NCBI GenBank assembly: GCA_017395925.1
Contig: JAFQNJ010000006.1
Coordinates: 1-64,000, forward strand
Length of the DNA: 64,000 nucleotides
Source of the DNA: Ruminococcus sp.
GTDB lineage: Bacteria; Bacillota; Clostridia; Oscillospirales; Acutalibacteraceae
Direction: 5' to 3'
Part shown: positions 26,886 through 36,628 of the stretch, piece by piece
Layout: each line of letters opens with the position of its first letter
How positions within the stretch are numbered: position 1 is the stretch's first letter
The notes under the pieces: generated by a model
Told to the model about the DNA's origin: nothing
The model's input: only the letters and a program-made list of their open reading frames with translations
Databases searched by the model: none
Position numbers and translations under genes: made by a program

Positions 26886-28418
26886 ATGGCTAAATCACAG
26901 AAAAAAATCGGACTGATAATGTCCTATATCGGAAGCCTTCTGCTTATTGCAGTCAATATTTTCCTGACACCATTTATGATTAAATCTCTGGGTGAGGCGG
27001 AGTATGGTGTCTACCAGATGATGATGTCATTTGGCGGTTATCTGGTGCTTATTGACTTCGGTACAGGAACGGTAATGACCCGTTTTGTGTCGATGTTTCT
27101 GGGAAAAGGCGACAAGCGCGGCGAGAAAAATTACATAGCGATGAATATGATAATCACCTTAGTTCTCACCACGATTATGATGATGGCGGCATCGGTGATG
27201 TTCCTCTCTATGGATGCAATGTATTCGTCAAGCCTCAGTGCAGAGCAGCTGGCAAAGGCAAAGCAGTTGTTCATTGTAATCGCGGTAAATATGGCAGTGA
27301 ACCTTTGGGCACATGCCTTTCAGGGAATAATCACCGCCTATGAAAAATTTGTATTCAGAAGCTTTTACAGTATTTTCAGAACTATCCTGAAGCTGACTAT
27401 TATTGTCACTTTGTTTTCCTTTAAGGCAGACTCGCTGATTATAGTAGGGGCGGATCTGCTCATAAACCTGATTTACCTCATAGCAGGAATGCTCTATTGC
27501 TTTCTGGGGCTTCGGGTGCGAGCAAGGCTATACTACTTTGACAAGGAAATTTTTCTTTCTGCTATGTGGTTTTCACTTGCCATTATGTTACAGGCAATAA
27601 TAAATCAGGCAAACACAAGGGTTGATATAACAATACTGGGAATTATGGTTGCAGCCGAGAGTGTAACGAAATACTCTGTTGCCATGCAGATCTTTCAGAT
27701 TTTTGCCACTCTTTCCACGGCGGCGGTACCGATGTATCTGCCTAGGTTTACAAAGTTGGTTGCATCGGGGAAAACGGATGGCGATATGTTTACAAGGGAG
27801 ATGATTCCTCCCTCACGAATTCAGACCTTGATTTCCGGTGCCATAACCTTCTGCTTTATTGTTTGCGGACGTGATTTCATATATCTGTGGATGGGCGAGG
27901 GCTACGAGCTTTCGTGGATCATAGCAGTGATAGTTATGGTGCCTACCTTTCTTGTGCATGCCAACAGCGTCGTTGAGTCGGTGCTGGATGCTGTGGGAAA
28001 AAGAATGGTTCGTTCGGTAATCCTCCTTTTTGTCGCGGTGGCTAATATCGGTATCAGCATTGTGCTGGTGAATTGGCTGGGTGAGCTGGGTGCTCCCATA
28101 GGAACTGCCGTAACAACAATTGTAGGTTCGGTAATTATACTTAATATATATTACAAAAAGGCAGTCGGGATAAAACTAATCCCTCTGTTTAAAGGAATGT
28201 TCAAGGGAATAATGCCTTGCTTCCTTATAGCTACAGCGATAGCGGCTCCTGTGGCAATACTGATACCAGTCAGTATATGGGGCTTCTTTGTAAAGGCTTT
28301 TGTTTTTGGCTTGGTGCTTCTTATAACCCTTTTGTGGTTCGGTCTCAATAAGGACGAGAAGGAAATGGCTTTCGGATTTATTAAAAGAAAACTGGGTAAC
28401 AGATTTGGCAAGAAATAA
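26886..28418 (+). CDS. Wzx-like oligosaccharide flippase
   Basis: 510 aa, MATE/MVF-type fold with twelve to fourteen helices. The N-terminus (FLTPFMIKSLGEAEYGVYQM) is typical of Wzx/polysaccharide exporters, which flip undecaprenyl-linked repeat units. ATG at 26886 with CAGGAG 5 nt upstream. This is the only flippase seen in the locus. Confidence 0.9.
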   Translation: MAKSQKKIGLIMSYIGSLLLIAVNIFLTPFMIKSLGEAEYGVYQMMMSFGGYLVLIDFGTGTVMTRFVSMFLGKGDKRGEKNYIAMNMIITLVLTTIMMMAASVMFLSMDAMYSSSLSAEQLAKAKQLFIVIAVNMAVNLWAHAFQGIITAYEKFVFRSFYSIFRTILKLTIIVTLFSFKADSLIIVGADLLINLIYLIAGMLYCFLGLRVRARLYYFDKEIFLSAMWFSLAIMLQAIINQANTRVDITILGIMVAAESVTKYSVAMQIFQIFATLSTAAVPMYLPRFTKLVASGKTDGDMFTREMIPPSRIQTLISGAITFCFIVCGRDFIYLWMGEGYELSWIIAVIVMVPTFLVHANSVVESVLDAVGKRMVRSVILLFVAVANIGISIVLVNWLGELGAPIGTAVTTIVGSVIILNIYYKKAVGIKLIPLFKGMFKGIMPCFLIATAIAAPVAILIPVSIWGFFVKAFVFGLVLLITLLWFGLNKDEKEMAFGFIKRKLGNRFGKK

Positions 28419-28444
28419 ATTCCTTGGGGAAAGGACAGATAATT

Positions 28445-29470
28445 ATGTTCAGCGGTAAAACTTTACTTATTACAGGAGGCACAGGCTCCTTCGGAAATGC
28501 GGTTCTCAACCGTTTTCTTGATACAGATATCAAGGAAATCCGCATTTTTTCCAGAGACGAAATGAAGCAGGACTTGATGCGTCATAAGTATCAGAACGAT
28601 AAAATCAAGTTTTTTATCGGCAATGTCAGGGATATTACATCCCTTAAAAGTGCTATGTACGGAGTGGATTATGTATTCCATGCCGCGGCACTCAAGCAGG
28701 TGCCCGCTTGTGAGTTCTTTCCTCTGGAAGCAGTAAAAACAAATGTTATCGGTACGGACAACGTGCTTTCTGCTGCTATCGAGGCAGGGGTTCGAAAGGT
28801 TATATGTCTGTCTACCGACAAAGCGGCGTATCCCGTTAATGCTATGGGTACCTCCAAGGCTATGATGGAGAAGGTAACCGTTGCCAGAGCCAGAACGGTT
28901 TCTACTGAAAAAACTACTATTTGCTGCACAAGATACGGCAACGTAATGTGCTCCAGAGGCTCGGTTATACCGCTCTTTATCAGCCAGATTAAAGAGGGCA
29001 AGCCTTTGACCATAACTGATGGTGAAATGACCCGATTTATAATGAGTCTTGAGGAAGCGGTGGAGCTGGTGCTCTTTGCTTTTGAACACGGCAGAAGCGG
29101 AGATATCTTCGTGCAGAAGGCACCCGCCTGCACTGTTGATGTTCTGGCAACCGCAGTGGCAGAGCTTTTCGCAAATAAAGACTACGAGAAAAAGACCATA
29201 GGTATTCGTCACGGCGAGAAGAAGTACGAGACTCTCCTCACATCCGAAGAATGTGCCTGTGCAGAGGATATGGGTAACTTCTACCGAGTTCCTGCAGACA
29301 AGCGCGATTTGAACTACGAGCTTTATATGAGCAAGGGTAACATAGAGAGAAAGACTATTTCAGAATTCACATCGGAGACCACGGAACTTCTCTCTGTAGA
29401 TGAGGTTAAAGAAAAACTCCTTAAGCTTGACTATATTCAGGAAGAACTGAAGGAATGGACACAAAAATGA
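28445..29470 (+). CDS. capE: UDP-GlcNAc 4,6-dehydratase (inverting), CapE type
   Basis: First step to UDP-L-FucNAc. SDR protein of 341 aa: NAD site LITGGTGSFGNAV, RDEMKQDLM, ALKQVPACEF, catalytic region STDKAAYPVNAMGTSKAMMEK, and RYGNVMCSRGSVIP. ATG at 28445 with AAAGGA. Overlaps capF by 4 nt. The operon with CapF and CapG is the Staphylococcus aureus type 5/8 capsule arrangement. Confidence 0.92.
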   Translation: MFSGKTLLITGGTGSFGNAVLNRFLDTDIKEIRIFSRDEMKQDLMRHKYQNDKIKFFIGNVRDITSLKSAMYGVDYVFHAAALKQVPACEFFPLEAVKTNVIGTDNVLSAAIEAGVRKVICLSTDKAAYPVNAMGTSKAMMEKVTVARARTVSTEKTTICCTRYGNVMCSRGSVIPLFISQIKEGKPLTITDGEMTRFIMSLEEAVELVLFAFEHGRSGDIFVQKAPACTVDVLATAVAELFANKDYEKKTIGIRHGEKKYETLLTSEECACAEDMGNFYRVPADKRDLNYELYMSKGNIERKTISEFTSETTELLSVDEVKEKLLKLDYIQEELKEWTQK

Positions 29471-30626
29471 GAATTCTTGTAACAGGTGCCGCAGGTTTTC
29501 TCGGAAAAAACCTTGTGGCAGAGCTTAATAATATATCCGAGGGAAAAACGGCTTTTGAAGGTATTGAAAAAGGTACAGAGATTCTTGTGCCGATATCGAC
29601 ACCCCCTTCAGCATGCTGGAGGAATACGTTAAAAGCAGCGATTTTATCTATCATCTGGCAGGGGTTAACCGCCCTGAAAATGTGGAGGAGTTCAGAGAGG
29701 GCAACAGAGATTCTCTACTGAAAATACTTGATATTCTCAGGAAAGAGGGAAGGGTTGTGCCTATAGTGCTCAGCTCCTCAACTCAGGCAACGCTTCCGAA
29801 TCCTTACGGCGAGAGCAAACGAGAGGCCGAGGCACTCCTCAAAGAGTATTCAAAAGAAACGGGGGCAGAGATTTATATCTTCCGCTTCCCGGGACTTTTC
29901 GGCAAGTGGTGCCGCCCCAACTACAACAGTGTGGTGGCGACCTTCTGCTACAATACCGCAAACAATATTCCCCTGAGAATTGATACCCCCGAAAAAGAGA
30001 TTCCTCTTCTCTATGTGGACGATGCGGTGAAGGCAATGCTCGGATGTATAAATAAGGATGCGGAATATGACGAAGATGGTTTTGTTCTTGCAGCGCCCCG
30101 ATATACGGTAAGCCTTTCAAAGCTCGCAAGTCTGCTTTGTGAGTTCAGGGACACCAGAGAAAAACTTCAGGTTCCCCTCACAGGGGACGACTTCACACGG
30201 AAACTTTATGCTACATATCTCTCGTATCTGAAGAAGGATGATTTTTCTTATCCTCTCACTACCCATTCGGATGTAAGAGGTTCATTTACCGAGATAATCC
30301 GTACTCCCGACAGAGGGCAGTTTTCGGTGAATATCTCAAAGCCGCATATCACAAAGGGGAACCACTGGCACCACACCAAGAATGAGAAGTTCTGTGTGGT
30401 ATCAGGAAAAGGAGTCATACGTTTTAGGAATATCCACAGTGACGAGGTAATCGAATACTTTGTAAGCGGTGACAAAATGGAAGTGGTGGATATTCCCACA
30501 GGCTACACACATAACATCGAGAATCTGGGCGACACGGATATGGTGACCTTTATGTGGTGCAGCGAGACCTTTGACCCTGATCATCCCGATACATATTTTC
30601 TGGAGGTCGCTGATGAGCAAAATTAA
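29467..30626 (+). pseudogene. capF: UDP-2-acetamido-2,6-dideoxy-hexose reductase CapF, frameshifted
   Basis: The reading frame begins at 29467 (MRILVTGAAGFLGKNL) and is clearly CapF, but it must shift by one base near 29587-29592. Before it the protein reads IEKGTEILV; after it, in the other frame, DIDTPFSML then HLAGVNRPENVEEF, LSSSTQA, NPYGESK, GLFGKWCRPNYNSV and the C-terminal cupin TKGNHWHHTKNEKF and GDTDMVTFMW. One base appears deleted; without the shift translation stops at 29721. An internal ATG at 29613 has no ribosome site and would lack the NAD-binding strand. It is either a true mutation or a sequence error; both halves are otherwise well conserved, which favours a recent event. 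Confidence 0.88.
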
Positions 30627-31743
30627 ACTGATGACAGTTGTGGGTACCCGTCCCGAGATAATCCGACTCTCGGAGGTTATCAAAACCTGCGACAGATATT
30701 TCGACAATATTCTGGTTCACACAGGTCAGAATTACGACTATAATCTGAATAAAATATTCTTTGAGGATCTTTCACTTCGAGAGCCCGACTATTATCTTGA
30801 TGCGGCAAAGGGTGATCTGGGTGAGACAATAGGAAACATTATCTCAAAAACATACACTCTGATGAAAGAGGTATCCCCCGATGCACTTCTGATTCTGGGA
30901 GACACCAATTCCTGTCTGTGTGCTATTTCCGCCAAGAGGCTGAAGATTCCGGTGTTCCACATGGAGGCGGGCAACAGATGCTTTGACGAGAATCTCCCCG
31001 AGGAAACCAACAGAAGAATCGTTGACCATATTTCCGACGTGAATATGTGTTACAGCGAGCACGCCAGAAGGTATCTGAATTCAGAGGGAGTGTGTGCAAG
31101 ACGTACCTTTGTTACAGGCTCGCCTATGAAAGAGGTTCTCCTTGCCAATATGGAGAAAATTGAATCCAGCAAGGTGCTTGAAGAGCTTTCCCTTGAAAAA
31201 GGTAAATACATACTTCTTTCTGCACACAGAGAGGAAAATATTGATAACGAGAAGAATTTCTTTGAGCTGATGAATGCGGTGAATTCCCTGGCAGAAAAGT
31301 ACGATATGCCAGTTATCTATTCGGTTCACCCCAGAAGCCGCAAGTTTATCGAGGCAAGGGGATTTGAGTTTGACAGCCGTGTCAGACAGATGCTTCCCTT
31401 CTCCTTCTCTGACTACAATCACCTGCAGATGAATGCTTTCTGTGTGGTCAGCGACAGCGGAACTCTTCCCGAGGAATCTGCAATACTTAAGAGTTTCCCT
31501 GCGGTTTGTATCCGCACCTCCACAGAGCGCCCCGAAGCACTTGACAAGGGCGGTTTTATACTGGCTGGCATTGGGGAGGCAGAGGTGCTCTCCGCAGTGG
31601 AAACAGCAGTAGAGATGCACAAGGAGCGAGACAGAATGTCCGTGGTTCCTGCTTATGAGGAGGCGGATGTTTCCGCAAAGGTTGCCGCCATTATCGAGAG
31701 CTATACATCGGTAGTAAACCGAGATGTTTGGAGAAAATTCTGA
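30613..31743 (+). CDS. capG: UDP-N-acetylglucosamine 2-epimerase family, CapG type
   Basis: 376 aa, non-hydrolysing 2-epimerase fold (WecB/CapG): VVGTRPEIIRL, HTGQNYDYN, LGDTNSCL, HMEAGNRCFDENLPEETNRR, SAHREENID, SDSGTLPEES. In the CapEFG route it makes UDP-L-FucNAc from the talose epimer. ATG at 30613 with GGAGG 6 nt upstream, overlapping the end of capF by 14 nt. Confidence 0.92.
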   Translation: MSKIKLMTVVGTRPEIIRLSEVIKTCDRYFDNILVHTGQNYDYNLNKIFFEDLSLREPDYYLDAAKGDLGETIGNIISKTYTLMKEVSPDALLILGDTNSCLCAISAKRLKIPVFHMEAGNRCFDENLPEETNRRIVDHISDVNMCYSEHARRYLNSEGVCARRTFVTGSPMKEVLLANMEKIESSKVLEELSLEKGKYILLSAHREENIDNEKNFFELMNAVNSLAEKYDMPVIYSVHPRSRKFIEARGFEFDSRVRQMLPFSFSDYNHLQMNAFCVVSDSGTLPEESAILKSFPAVCIRTSTERPEALDKGGFILAGIGEAEVLSAVETAVEMHKERDRMSVVPAYEEADVSAKVAAIIESYTSVVNRDVWRKF

Positions 31744-31764
31744 TATAGAATTCGGGTGTTTTAA

Positions 31765-32937
31765 TTGAACAACACAGAGAGAGCCTTCTTTCAGGTGCTT
31801 CAGGCGTTTCTGACAGGAGACTGTGCAAAACTGAATACAGAGAGCATTAACAAATCGCAGTTTTATCAGCTTGCCAGAAGACAGAGTGTGGCGGGAATAG
31901 TTGCCTATACCCTCAACAGATGCGGCGAGTTGGAAAATGAGGAGATAATGCAAAAACTCACAGAGGATTACGAGAAAACTCTTTCTCTTATGCTCAGGCG
32001 TCAGATAGCGGCTGAAAACCTCAGCCGGAAGTTTTTGCGCAAGGAAATTGAGCATATAGTTTTCAAGGGTCCCACCGTTTCCAGATTTTATCCTGTGCCG
32101 GAGCTTAGAACTTTCGGTGACGTTGATATTATTGTGGACAAGCAGTACCGAAGTGCGGTTGTAGAGATGATGACACTTTCAGGGTTTGAGCACCACGTTG
32201 CTGACGAGGGCGTGATTGACTGCTTCACCAGAGGAGTGGAATGTTACGAAATCCACAGTGCTCTCAATGTTCCGAAAAAGTCCGAGATACTCTTCGGGAA
32301 TTTCAGGGACCATATTGAGAAAGATGATGATTTCTCCATGAGATTTGAGCATAATTTCCACCTCTGCTACCTGATTGCTCATATGGAAAAGCATATGCAT
32401 TCGGGCGGTGCCGGCGTGAAGATGTATCTTGATATTGCCCTCTACATCAGGAATTGCCCTGAGCTGGATTTGAAAAAGGTGAGAGAATGGCTTTCGCAGT
32501 GCGGGCTTGAGAAGTTCTTTGACACTGTTCTCTGGCTTTGTCACAAATGGTTTGAGGTCGAGATTCCTTCTTTCGTTGCTCCTATGGACGAGACTCTGTA
32601 CGAGCAGATGTGTGCCTTTACCCTCAGAGGCGGTGCATTTGGCGACCATACCAAGGAAGGTATGCTGGAGAGTGCCGCAGTGCGACAGATATCCTCCGGA
32701 AAAAAGGGTGGGCGTGTAAGATTGGTTCTTAAAAAAGCCTTCCCTAGAAAATCCGAGCTCTGGCGAGTTTATCCAAAATATGCAGACAAGAATCTTCTGG
32801 TTCCTGTGGTCTGGGGTACTCACGTGATAAGTGTATTTACAAATAATAAGTTTGACAGAATAAAGAACGTGGCTCAGGTGGATATGGAGAAGGCAAAGGA
32901 AACAGGAGAATTGCTCCAGAAAATCGGTTGCATATAA
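31765..32937 (+). CDS. Nucleotidyltransferase-family protein (NTP_transf_5-like)
   Basis: 390 aa. The motif KGPTVSRFYPVPELRTFGDVDIIVD is the G-x-D-x-D/E centre of a minimal nucleotidyltransferase fold, as in the PF14907 family often found in polysaccharide and peptide-modification clusters. HNFHLCYLIAHMEKHMHSGG lies behind it. The function is not established. It begins with TTG at 31765 and a weak upstream site. Last gene of the plus operon. Confidence 0.75.
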   Translation: MNNTERAFFQVLQAFLTGDCAKLNTESINKSQFYQLARRQSVAGIVAYTLNRCGELENEEIMQKLTEDYEKTLSLMLRRQIAAENLSRKFLRKEIEHIVFKGPTVSRFYPVPELRTFGDVDIIVDKQYRSAVVEMMTLSGFEHHVADEGVIDCFTRGVECYEIHSALNVPKKSEILFGNFRDHIEKDDDFSMRFEHNFHLCYLIAHMEKHMHSGGAGVKMYLDIALYIRNCPELDLKKVREWLSQCGLEKFFDTVLWLCHKWFEVEIPSFVAPMDETLYEQMCAFTLRGGAFGDHTKEGMLESAAVRQISSGKKGGRVRLVLKKAFPRKSELWRVYPKYADKNLLVPVVWGTHVISVFTNNKFDRIKNVAQVDMEKAKETGELLQKIGCI

Positions 32938-32945
32938 CTAATAAT

Positions 32946-32980
32946 AAAAGCTTCGCAGATAGTTTCTGCGAAGCTTTTTT
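32946..32980. terminator. Terminator where the two polysaccharide operons meet
   Basis: A 14-bp stem, AAAAGCTTCGCAGA (32946-32959) with TCTGCGAAGCTTTT (32965-32978), loop TAGTT, then TTTTTT. Strong for the plus strand, usable for the minus strand. Confidence 0.9.
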
Positions 32981-32991
32981 GTGTGCTTAAT

Positions 32992-33528
32992 TCAGTTGAA
33001 CGGTTCAAAGGGTTCAAAGACAACATTTCGTGCCAGGGCGGAGTTGCGGTATCTTTTGTCGGTGGATACATCCTTGATGATTCGAATAAATGGAGGGGTG
33101 GGTGGAGTAATGTCCTCACTTGTGACTTCGATTTCCAGAAAGGCGCGGTCATCCCAGAAAGGAAATACATCTACCTCACATATGAAACTTTCAAAAGGAA
33201 AAATGTGTCTTGTTTTGATTATGGGGGAGCAGTCGGGGGTCTGATAAACTGCGAGCTTATTAAATTCCTCGGCAGTTATTTCACTTTCGATTTCGATACG
33301 GGTCAGGTCGCTTAGTGCCTGCTTGAAGGTCTTGATGTACTTAATTTCGCCGTTTTCCTCTGTTTCGCGGATGCGGCATCTACCACTCTCACTGCCAAAA
33401 CTCTCGGGAAGAGTGAGGTACATCTGGGTCATATTGACGCATCGGTATCCGGGGAGCTTGGAGAGAAAGGCTGTATCAGGATACTCAATGAGGAATTTAT
33501 ATTCAATTTCCAAAGGCTTTTTGTTCAT
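32992..33528 (-). CDS. CYTH-domain triphosphatase
   Basis: 178 aa CYTH (triphosphate tunnel metalloenzyme) protein. It carries the defining ExExK as EIEYK at residues 7-11, then CRIRET, KYIKTFKQ, RIEIESEI, CEVDVF and FLEIEV, the alternating charged strands of the tunnel. The family hydrolyses inorganic or nucleoside triphosphates, or cyclises ATP; the substrate is unknown here. ATG at 33528 with GAGGA 7 nt upstream, 9 nt after the previous stop, at the end of the minus operon. Confidence 0.85.
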   Translation of the reverse strand: MNKKPLEIEYKFLIEYPDTAFLSKLPGYRCVNMTQMYLTLPESFGSESGRCRIRETEENGEIKYIKTFKQALSDLTRIEIESEITAEEFNKLAVYQTPDCSPIIKTRHIFPFESFICEVDVFPFWDDRAFLEIEVTSEDITPPTPPFIRIIKDVSTDKRYRNSALARNVVFEPFEPFN

Positions 33529-33537
33529 AACTGTTCC

Positions 33538-34419
33538 TCACGAAAAATCTATTACCGAGTATTCTGCGGGGTTTAAGAATCTTGGGATGAAGAAAGGAGA
33601 GGATGCAAGTCCGCTGCTGACGATAAGGGTGCTGTTTTCATCCTCAAAATACCCTTTGTCATACTGTGGGAACATACCTTGCTCGGGTGCATAAATTCCG
33701 CCTACAAAGGGTGCACGCACGAGGCCACCGTGAGTGTGACCTGAAAGTGTCAGGTCAATGGAGTAGTTCTCAAGCCCCCAGAGGTGATACTCGGGGAAAT
33801 GGCAAAGCAGGAGAGTATATCTGTCGGTATCACAGAAATCTCTCATAAAAGCATTTTTTTCCTCGTCCCAGCGGCGGTAGTAATTGAGTCCGCCGATGCG
33901 GATTTCGTTGCCGCCAAGATTAATATCATGGTACTCATTGTCGAGAAAAACACAGCCGTGTCCGCGGAGTATTTCTATGTATCTTTCCTCGCCGATGCTT
34001 GCTTGCTCGTGATTTCCTATGCAGGCATAGAGGGGTGCAATCTCCACCAGTTGGGGCAGAAGGGCATTCAGGAATTCCTCCTGTGAATCTATATCGTGGT
34101 ACCTGTCAACAATATCACCCGTGAGAACTATCATATTCGGCTTCTCTTCTGACACTGCGGCGATGAGTTTCTCATTATTTTCGCCGAAGCTTTTATTGTG
34201 CAGGTCAGATATTTGCACGATTCTCACTTTGTGGTCGATTTCAGGAGCATCTATAGTGTAATTTGCAGGAGTAATAACAAAGTTGCTTCTGTAAATCTCT
34301 GCGGTAAAAACTGCTGTAATAATCAGCACCACAGAAATCGCCGCAAAAAGCCAAAACCTCCGTCTTTTCGGGGAGGTTTTGGGCTTTCTATCTTTTTGTG
34401 TGATAGTATTATTATTCAT
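33538..34419 (-). CDS. Membrane-anchored metallophosphoesterase
   Basis: 293 aa. A basic N-terminus and one transmembrane helix (about 22-43) put the enzyme outside the membrane. Metal-ligand motifs: ISDLHNKSFG, LTGDIVDR, GNHEQ, LLCHFPEY and SGHTHGG. YkuE/LpxG-like family, possible hydrolase of a lipid- or nucleotide-linked phosphate. It starts 3 nt after the aminotransferase gene and has a poor own ribosome site, so translational coupling is likely. Confidence 0.85.
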   Translation of the reverse strand: MNNNTITQKDRKPKTSPKRRRFWLFAAISVVLIITAVFTAEIYRSNFVITPANYTIDAPEIDHKVRIVQISDLHNKSFGENNEKLIAAVSEEKPNMIVLTGDIVDRYHDIDSQEEFLNALLPQLVEIAPLYACIGNHEQASIGEERYIEILRGHGCVFLDNEYHDINLGGNEIRIGGLNYYRRWDEEKNAFMRDFCDTDRYTLLLCHFPEYHLWGLENYSIDLTLSGHTHGGLVRAPFVGGIYAPEQGMFPQYDKGYFEDENSTLIVSSGLASSPFFIPRFLNPAEYSVIDFS

Positions 34420-34422
34420 AAA

Positions 34423-35556
34423 TCATCGTGTCACAAACTCAATTACAGCATCAATGACGGTTCTGACATCCTCATCGGTGAGATTTAAGTGGAGGGGGAG
34501 AGAGAGAATGTGGTTGCTGTAATAATCGGCGTTGGGGCAGGTGCCTTGAGCGTATGAATACATACGGTAGTTGGTATTATCGATATAGTGAACACCGGGG
34601 AAAATATCCTTGCTGTTGAGGAAAGTCAGCAGCTCATCGCGGTCTTCAACGATAATCTGGAAAAGATGTCTGGAGGTCTGACAATCTTCGGGAATAGTAA
34701 CAGTACCTATCTTGTCCTTATAGGGGGCGAAGGCTTCTGAATACATCTTTGCAATACAGTTCCTCCTTGCATTGTCCTCGTCAAGGTGCTTGAGCTGAAC
34801 AAGGGCAATAGAAGCAATGACAGAGTTGCCGTGATATTTGTGTCCGACATATTCTACGTCGTATTTCCATTTGTAGTTGCCGCCTGCACCGGTTCTGGCA
34901 TAAGTATCCTTGTTGATTCCAAGCCAAGCATATTTTCTGGCAATTTCATCAAACTTTTTGTCCTTGAAGCAAATCATACCGCTGTCAGCAGTGGGAAGAT
35001 TCTTAACTGCCTGGAAGGAGTAGACTACAACATCGGCTTCTTTGCCTGGAATTTCACCACGGAGTCTGGTTCCTGCCATGTGAGCAGCATCCAGAATGAG
35101 GATAAGATTATTTTCCTTGCAGATAGAGACAACTTCATCGTAGTGACCTGTGTTACCGCCCATACCAACATACATAACAGCCTTTGTATTGGGGGTGATT
35201 TTTTCTCTTATGGAGTCAGGTGAGAGACAGAGTGTGTCATCAACATCAGCAAAAACAGGCTTCAGACCTGCCTGCATAATTGCGTGGTTGGTGGTGATGA
35301 AGGTGAGAGGAGTGGTGATAATCTCTGAATTTTCATCCCAACCCAGCTCTGCTTTAAAGAGGTCGCAAGCCATATAGAGACCTGATGTGGAGGAATTAAG
35401 ATAGTAAGCATTTTCAAGGCCGGTATATTCCTTCCATCTTTCTTCAATTTCAACTGTCTTAAAGCCCATGCCTGTCCAGCCTTTTTCAAGGCATTCTCTG
35501 ATCTCATCAAGGCAGGCATCAACGTCAAATTTAGGTACAAATAACTGAATTCCCAT
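34423..35556 (-). CDS. DegT-family aminotransferase next to the rml genes
   Basis: 377 aa PLP sugar aminotransferase: K185 in SFQAVKNLPTADSG, DAAHMAGTRL for the cofactor ring, and FVPKFDVDACLDEI at the N-terminus. Placed directly behind rmlA-rmlC-rmlB and without rmlD, it may aminate a dTDP-4-keto-6-deoxy hexose. It differs clearly from the aminotransferase at 20356 (shorter, different N-terminus). ATG at 35556 with AAGGAG. Confidence 0.87.
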   Translation of the reverse strand: MGIQLFVPKFDVDACLDEIRECLEKGWTGMGFKTVEIEERWKEYTGLENAYYLNSSTSGLYMACDLFKAELGWDENSEIITTPLTFITTNHAIMQAGLKPVFADVDDTLCLSPDSIREKITPNTKAVMYVGMGGNTGHYDEVVSICKENNLILILDAAHMAGTRLRGEIPGKEADVVVYSFQAVKNLPTADSGMICFKDKKFDEIARKYAWLGINKDTYARTGAGGNYKWKYDVEYVGHKYHGNSVIASIALVQLKHLDEDNARRNCIAKMYSEAFAPYKDKIGTVTIPEDCQTSRHLFQIIVEDRDELLTFLNSKDIFPGVHYIDNTNYRMYSYAQGTCPNADYYSNHILSLPLHLNLTDEDVRTVIDAVIEFVTR

Positions 35557-35586
35557 AAGTATTCTCCTTATATAGCAGATTGCGGA

Positions 35587-36606
35587 TTATCTTCCGCTGT
35601 ACATTCTTTCAAAATAGTTCTGGTAGTCACCCTCCAGAATGTTTTTCCACCAAGGCTCATTATCAAGATACCACTGAACGGTCTTTTTTATGCCTTCGTC
35701 GAAGGTGGTTTCAGGGAGCCATCCAAGCTCATTATGTATTTTGGTGGGGTCAATGGCGTAACGCATATCGTGACCGGGACGGTCTGTGACGTAGGTGATA
35801 AGACTTTCATCCTTGCCGAGAATTTTAAGGATTGTTTTTACCACCTGAAGGTTGGTGCGCTCATTGTGACCGCCGATGTTGTATATCTCGCCGTCCTTGC
35901 CTTTTCGGATTACAAGGTCAATGGCGGAGCAATGGTCCTCAACATAGAGCCAGTCGCGGACATTTTCACCTTTGCCGTAGACGGGAAGACTCTCGTCAGC
36001 CAGTGCGCGGGAAATCATCAGGGGGATGAGTTTCTCGGGAAAATGATAGGGTCCGTAGTTGTTTGAGCAACGTGTAATGGACACAGGCAATCCGAAGGTT
36101 CTTGCATAAGCCATTACCAGTAAATCCGCAGATGCCTTTGATGCGGAGTAGGGGGAGGAGGTGTGAATAGGTGTCTCTTCGGTGAAGAAAAGGTCGGGTC
36201 TGTCAAGAGGCAGGTCGCCGTATACCTCGTCGGTGGAAACCTGATGATATCTTCTGACGCCGAATTTTCTTGCAGCATCCATAAGGGTCTGGGTGCCGAT
36301 GATGTTTGTTTTAAGGAAGATGCCGGGGTCCTCTACAGAACGGTCAACGTGGCTCTCCGCGGCAAAGTTTACAACAATATCAAACTTTTCTTCCTCAAAA
36401 AGCTTGAATACACACTCTCTGTCGGCAATATCGCCTTTGACAAAACGGAAGTTATCCTGCTTTAAAGCTTCATCCAGGGTCTGAAGGTTGCCTGCATAGG
36501 TGAGTTTGTCAAGGCATACTATTCTGTCTTCGGGGTGATTTTTAAGCTCATAGTAAACGAAGTTTGCACCTATGAAGCCTGCACCGCCTGTTACAAGAAT
36601 ATTCAT
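35587..36606 (-). CDS. rmlB: dTDP-glucose 4,6-dehydratase
   Basis: Makes dTDP-4-keto-6-deoxy-D-glucose. 339 aa SDR: NAD site TGGAGFIG (6-13), [39 protein letters not shown] with the Tyr/Lys pair, [42 protein letters not shown] at 36606 with GGAGGGA. Arranged rmlA-rmlC-rmlB. Confidence 0.96.
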   Translation of the reverse strand: MNILVTGGAGFIGANFVYYELKNHPEDRIVCLDKLTYAGNLQTLDEALKQDNFRFVKGDIADRECVFKLFEEEKFDIVVNFAAESHVDRSVEDPGIFLKTNIIGTQTLMDAARKFGVRRYHQVSTDEVYGDLPLDRPDLFFTEETPIHTSSPYSASKASADLLVMAYARTFGLPVSITRCSNNYGPYHFPEKLIPLMISRALADESLPVYGKGENVRDWLYVEDHCSAIDLVIRKGKDGEIYNIGGHNERTNLQVVKTILKILGKDESLITYVTDRPGHDMRYAIDPTKIHNELGWLPETTFDEGIKKTVQWYLDNEPWWKNILEGDYQNYFERMYSGR

Positions 36607-36628
36607 AAAAAGTCCCTCCTTGGGGGCA

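Noticed and set aside
29560..29620. Programmed -1 ribosomal frameshift in capF
   Set aside because: No X-XXY-YYZ slippery heptamer in the zero frame near the shift (the G-AAAAA-G and A-CCCCC-T runs are out of register) and no stable downstream stem seen; CapF is not known to use recoding.
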